This document shows positions 10,817 through 12,618 of a stretch of DNA of 12,618 nt, piece after piece. How positions within the stretch are numbered: position 1 is the first letter of the stretch; every line of letters starts with the position of its first letter. The DNA comes from Candidatus Shapirobacteria bacterium. Its GTDB lineage: Bacteria > Patescibacteriota > Microgenomatia > UBA12405 > JAUWLS01. The notes beneath the pieces were generated by a model that worked only from the letters and a program-made list of their open reading frames with translations, searched no databases and was not told the origin of the DNA. Made by a program: the position numbers and the translations under genes. The stretch spans positions 1 to 12,618 of the forward strand of contig DAOUWE010000005.1 of the NCBI GenBank assembly GCA_030667285.1, given 5' to 3'.

Positions 10817-12618
10817 ATGCTTCAAAAATCCATAAGTACTCTTCCCGGGATTGGACCAAAAACCCAAACCAGGTTGGAAAAACTAAAAATTGATACTGTT
10901 GAAAACCTTCTCCACCACTACCCTCGACACTATCAAGACTTCTCAAAACTAACTACCATTTCTTCTCTCAAAGAAAACCTGCCCACCACTATCAAGGTAA
11001 AAATCTTAAACTTCAACAATCAGTATCGGGGAAGAAACCTATCTATTCAAAGAGTTCTGGTAGGGGATCAAACCGGAAAAACCCTTGTAACCTGGTTTAA
11101 CCAGCCTTTTTTGCAAAATACTCTAAAACCGGGAACCCTAGTCTACTTGTCCGGAATTCCCGGACGATTTCGTCAACAAATTCAATTCAATTCACCTGAT
11201 TATGAACTAATTCTAAAAAACAAAACCGCCCTTCATACCAAAAGAATTGTCCCTATTTACCCATCAACTGCCGGTCTTAACTCCAAATGGTTTCGAAAAA
11301 CCATCAACCAAACACTTCACCTTTCTCAAAAAATAACCGATTTTCTGCCTCCGAAAACACTCAAAAAACACAACCTTATTAGTCTTGAAACTGCTCTAAA
11401 ACAAATTCATCAGCCCTCAACTCAAGACTCGCTCCAAAAAGCCCGAAGGAGACTCGGTCTTAACGAGGTACTTTCTTTTCAATTAAATTCTTATCTCAAA
11501 AAAAAGTCCTGGTCTCGACAAACCCCTCGTTTTAAACTCAGCCTTGAAAAAAATCAAGAAAAAGTCCTAAATGATTTTATAAAATCTCTTCCTTTCCCTC
11601 TCACCAAATCTCAAACCAAAGCCTGGAAAGAACTAAAAAAAGACCTTCTGTCTCAAAAAGTCACCAACCGTCTTCTTCAGGGCGATGTTGGTTCAGGTAA
11701 AACTGTAATTGCCCTCCTGGGGTCCCTTCTAAGCGTTCTTAACGGCCGTTTCAGTCTCATTCTGGTCCCAACAAACATCCTGGCCCAACAACACTACCGG
11801 GGCTTTAAAAACTTTCTTAAAAAACTAAACATCCCTGTTTATCTTCTTACATCAAAAGAAAAAGCTTTCTTGAAAAAAAAACTGCTTGCTCCGGGTATTA
11901 TCATCTCAACCCAAGCCGCTTTTTTCCAACCCAAACTAGAAAAAAAAGACATTGCTTTCTTGGTCATTGACGAACAACATCGCTTTGGAGTCAAACAGAG
12001 AGCCTTCTTGACCAAAAACAAGTTATTACCCCATTTTCTAACCATGACCGCCACTCCTATTCCCAGAACCATGCATCTGGCTTTTTTAAGCTGGCTGGAC
12101 GTTTCTTCTCTTGACCAAATCCCTCAAAACAAAAGACAGGTTCAAAGCCGAATCGTCCCTGAAAAAAAAAGAAACATTTTTTATCAATGGATCAATCAAA
12201 AAATTCTCTCCCAAAAACAACAACTTCTCGTCATCTGTCCTCTTGTTGATCAACAAGAATCCGAAAATCCCGTTCATTCAGCCAAAGAAGAATTTGAAAA
12301 ACTCAAAAAAATCTTTCCCAAAAAAAGAACCGATCTCATTCACGGAAAAATTAAAAAAGAAAAACAAGAAAAAATTCTTGAAAAAATGCATAAAGGGGAA
12401 ACCGATATTCTGGTTGCCACTTCTGTCATCGAAGTAGGAATAGCCCTACCTCAAACCACTGCCATTGTCATTGAAAATGCCGAACTTTTCGGTCTTGCCC
12501 AGTTGCACCAATTGCGTGGTCGAGTAGGAAGAAGGGGTCAAGAATCCTACTGCTTCCTTTTTTCCAAACAACAAAACAAACGGCTTTTAAGTTTTTTAAA
12601 AACAAAAGACGGATTAAA
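10817..12618 (+). CDS. recG: ATP-dependent DNA helicase RecG (partial, C-terminus outside window)
   Basis: RecG remodels stalled replication forks and Holliday junctions by reversing or branch-migrating them. 600 codons are visible of about 680 expected. The N-terminal wedge begins with LPGIGPKTQTRLEKL and an OB-like fold (about 55-135; KVKILNFNNQYRG, YLSGIPGRFR). The superfamily 2 helicase motifs are all in order: Walker A GDVGSGKT (289-296), DEQH box (385-388), TATPIPRT (411-418), CPLVDQQE (about 475), VATSVIEVGI and QLRGRVGRRG (565-574). Only the last motor segment and the C-terminal TRG-type region are beyond the window. ATG 10817 is chosen because it begins right at the conserved wedge and sits shortly after a promoter-like -35/-10 pair. 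It is divergent from the small membrane ORF and PBP. Confidence 0.96.
   Translation, partial: MLQKSISTLPGIGPKTQTRLEKLKIDTVENLLHHYPRHYQDFSKLTTISSLKENLPTTIKVKILNFNNQYRGRNLSIQRVLVGDQTGKTLVTWFNQPFLQNTLKPGTLVYLSGIPGRFRQQIQFNSPDYELILKNKTALHTKRIVPIYPSTAGLNSKWFRKTINQTLHLSQKITDFLPPKTLKKHNLISLETALKQIHQPSTQDSLQKARRRLGLNEVLSFQLNSYLKKKSWSRQTPRFKLSLEKNQEKVLNDFIKSLPFPLTKSQTKAWKELKKDLLSQKVTNRLLQGDVGSGKTVIALLGSLLSVLNGRFSLILVPTNILAQQHYRGFKNFLKKLNIPVYLLTSKEKAFLKKKLLAPGIIISTQAAFFQPKLEKKDIAFLVIDEQHRFGVKQRAFLTKNKLLPHFLTMTATPIPRTMHLAFLSWLDVSSLDQIPQNKRQVQSRIVPEKKRNIFYQWINQKILSQKQQLLVICPLVDQQESENPVHSAKEEFEKLKKIFPKKRTDLIHGKIKKEKQEKILEKMHKGETDILVATSVIEVGIALPQTTAIVIENAELFGLAQLHQLRGRVGRRGQESYCFLFSKQQNKRLLSFLKTKDGL

Overview
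The window looks like part of a small, AT-rich genome of a Patescibacteria/CPR bacterium, probably the Microgenomates (OP11) side. This rests on lysine-rich proteins, pared-down versions of universal proteins and a coiled-coil protein resembling the Patescibacteria-restricted DUF5660 family. The reduced proteins are a trigger factor without its prolyl-isomerase domain, a ThrRS without the TGS domain and a PheRS beta chain without the EMAP-like tRNA-binding domain. The class A PBP also carries a Pro/Thr-repeat tail. TGA is used as a stop (rpmI, pheS, a small membrane ORF), which excludes the code-25 Gracilibacteria/Absconditabacteria. The phylum assignment is inference.

Layout. 1-433 (-): 5' part of a membrane-anchored lysozyme/transglycosylase-like protein that runs off the window. 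505-1356 (+): trigger factor. 1416-1958 (+): coiled-coil hypothetical. 1984-2057 (+): tRNA-Val(GAC). 2060-3781 (+): thrS, whose ATG lies only two bases after the tRNA. 3833-7866 (+): infC, rpmI, rplT, an attenuator-like terminator, then pheS and pheT. This is the thrS-infC-rpmI-rplT-pheS-pheT order also known from E. coli. 7873-10614 (-): class A penicillin-binding protein, convergent with pheT at a 6-bp gap. 10617-10733 (-): a 38-residue single-helix membrane ORF just upstream of the PBP. 10817-end (+): recG, truncated by the window edge.

The plus-strand genes form a translation block (nascent-chain chaperone, initiation factor, two ribosomal proteins, two synthetases, one tRNA). The minus-strand genes form a cell-envelope set (peptidoglycan polymerase/transpeptidase, small membrane protein, muralytic-like enzyme). 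No stretch over 300 bp lacks a gene. No mobile element, CRISPR array or defence gene was seen.

The most notable signals are regulatory. Several genes have a -10-like hexamer ending about 5-9 bp before the start codon and no Shine-Dalgarno, implying leaderless or near-leaderless mRNAs. The tRNA-Val/thrS junction would give a leaderless thrS message by tRNA 3' processing. Between rplT and pheS, two AGGAGGT copies compete for one ACCTCCT, which looks like a transcription attenuator that could also hide a ribosome-binding site. These are sequence-based hypotheses.
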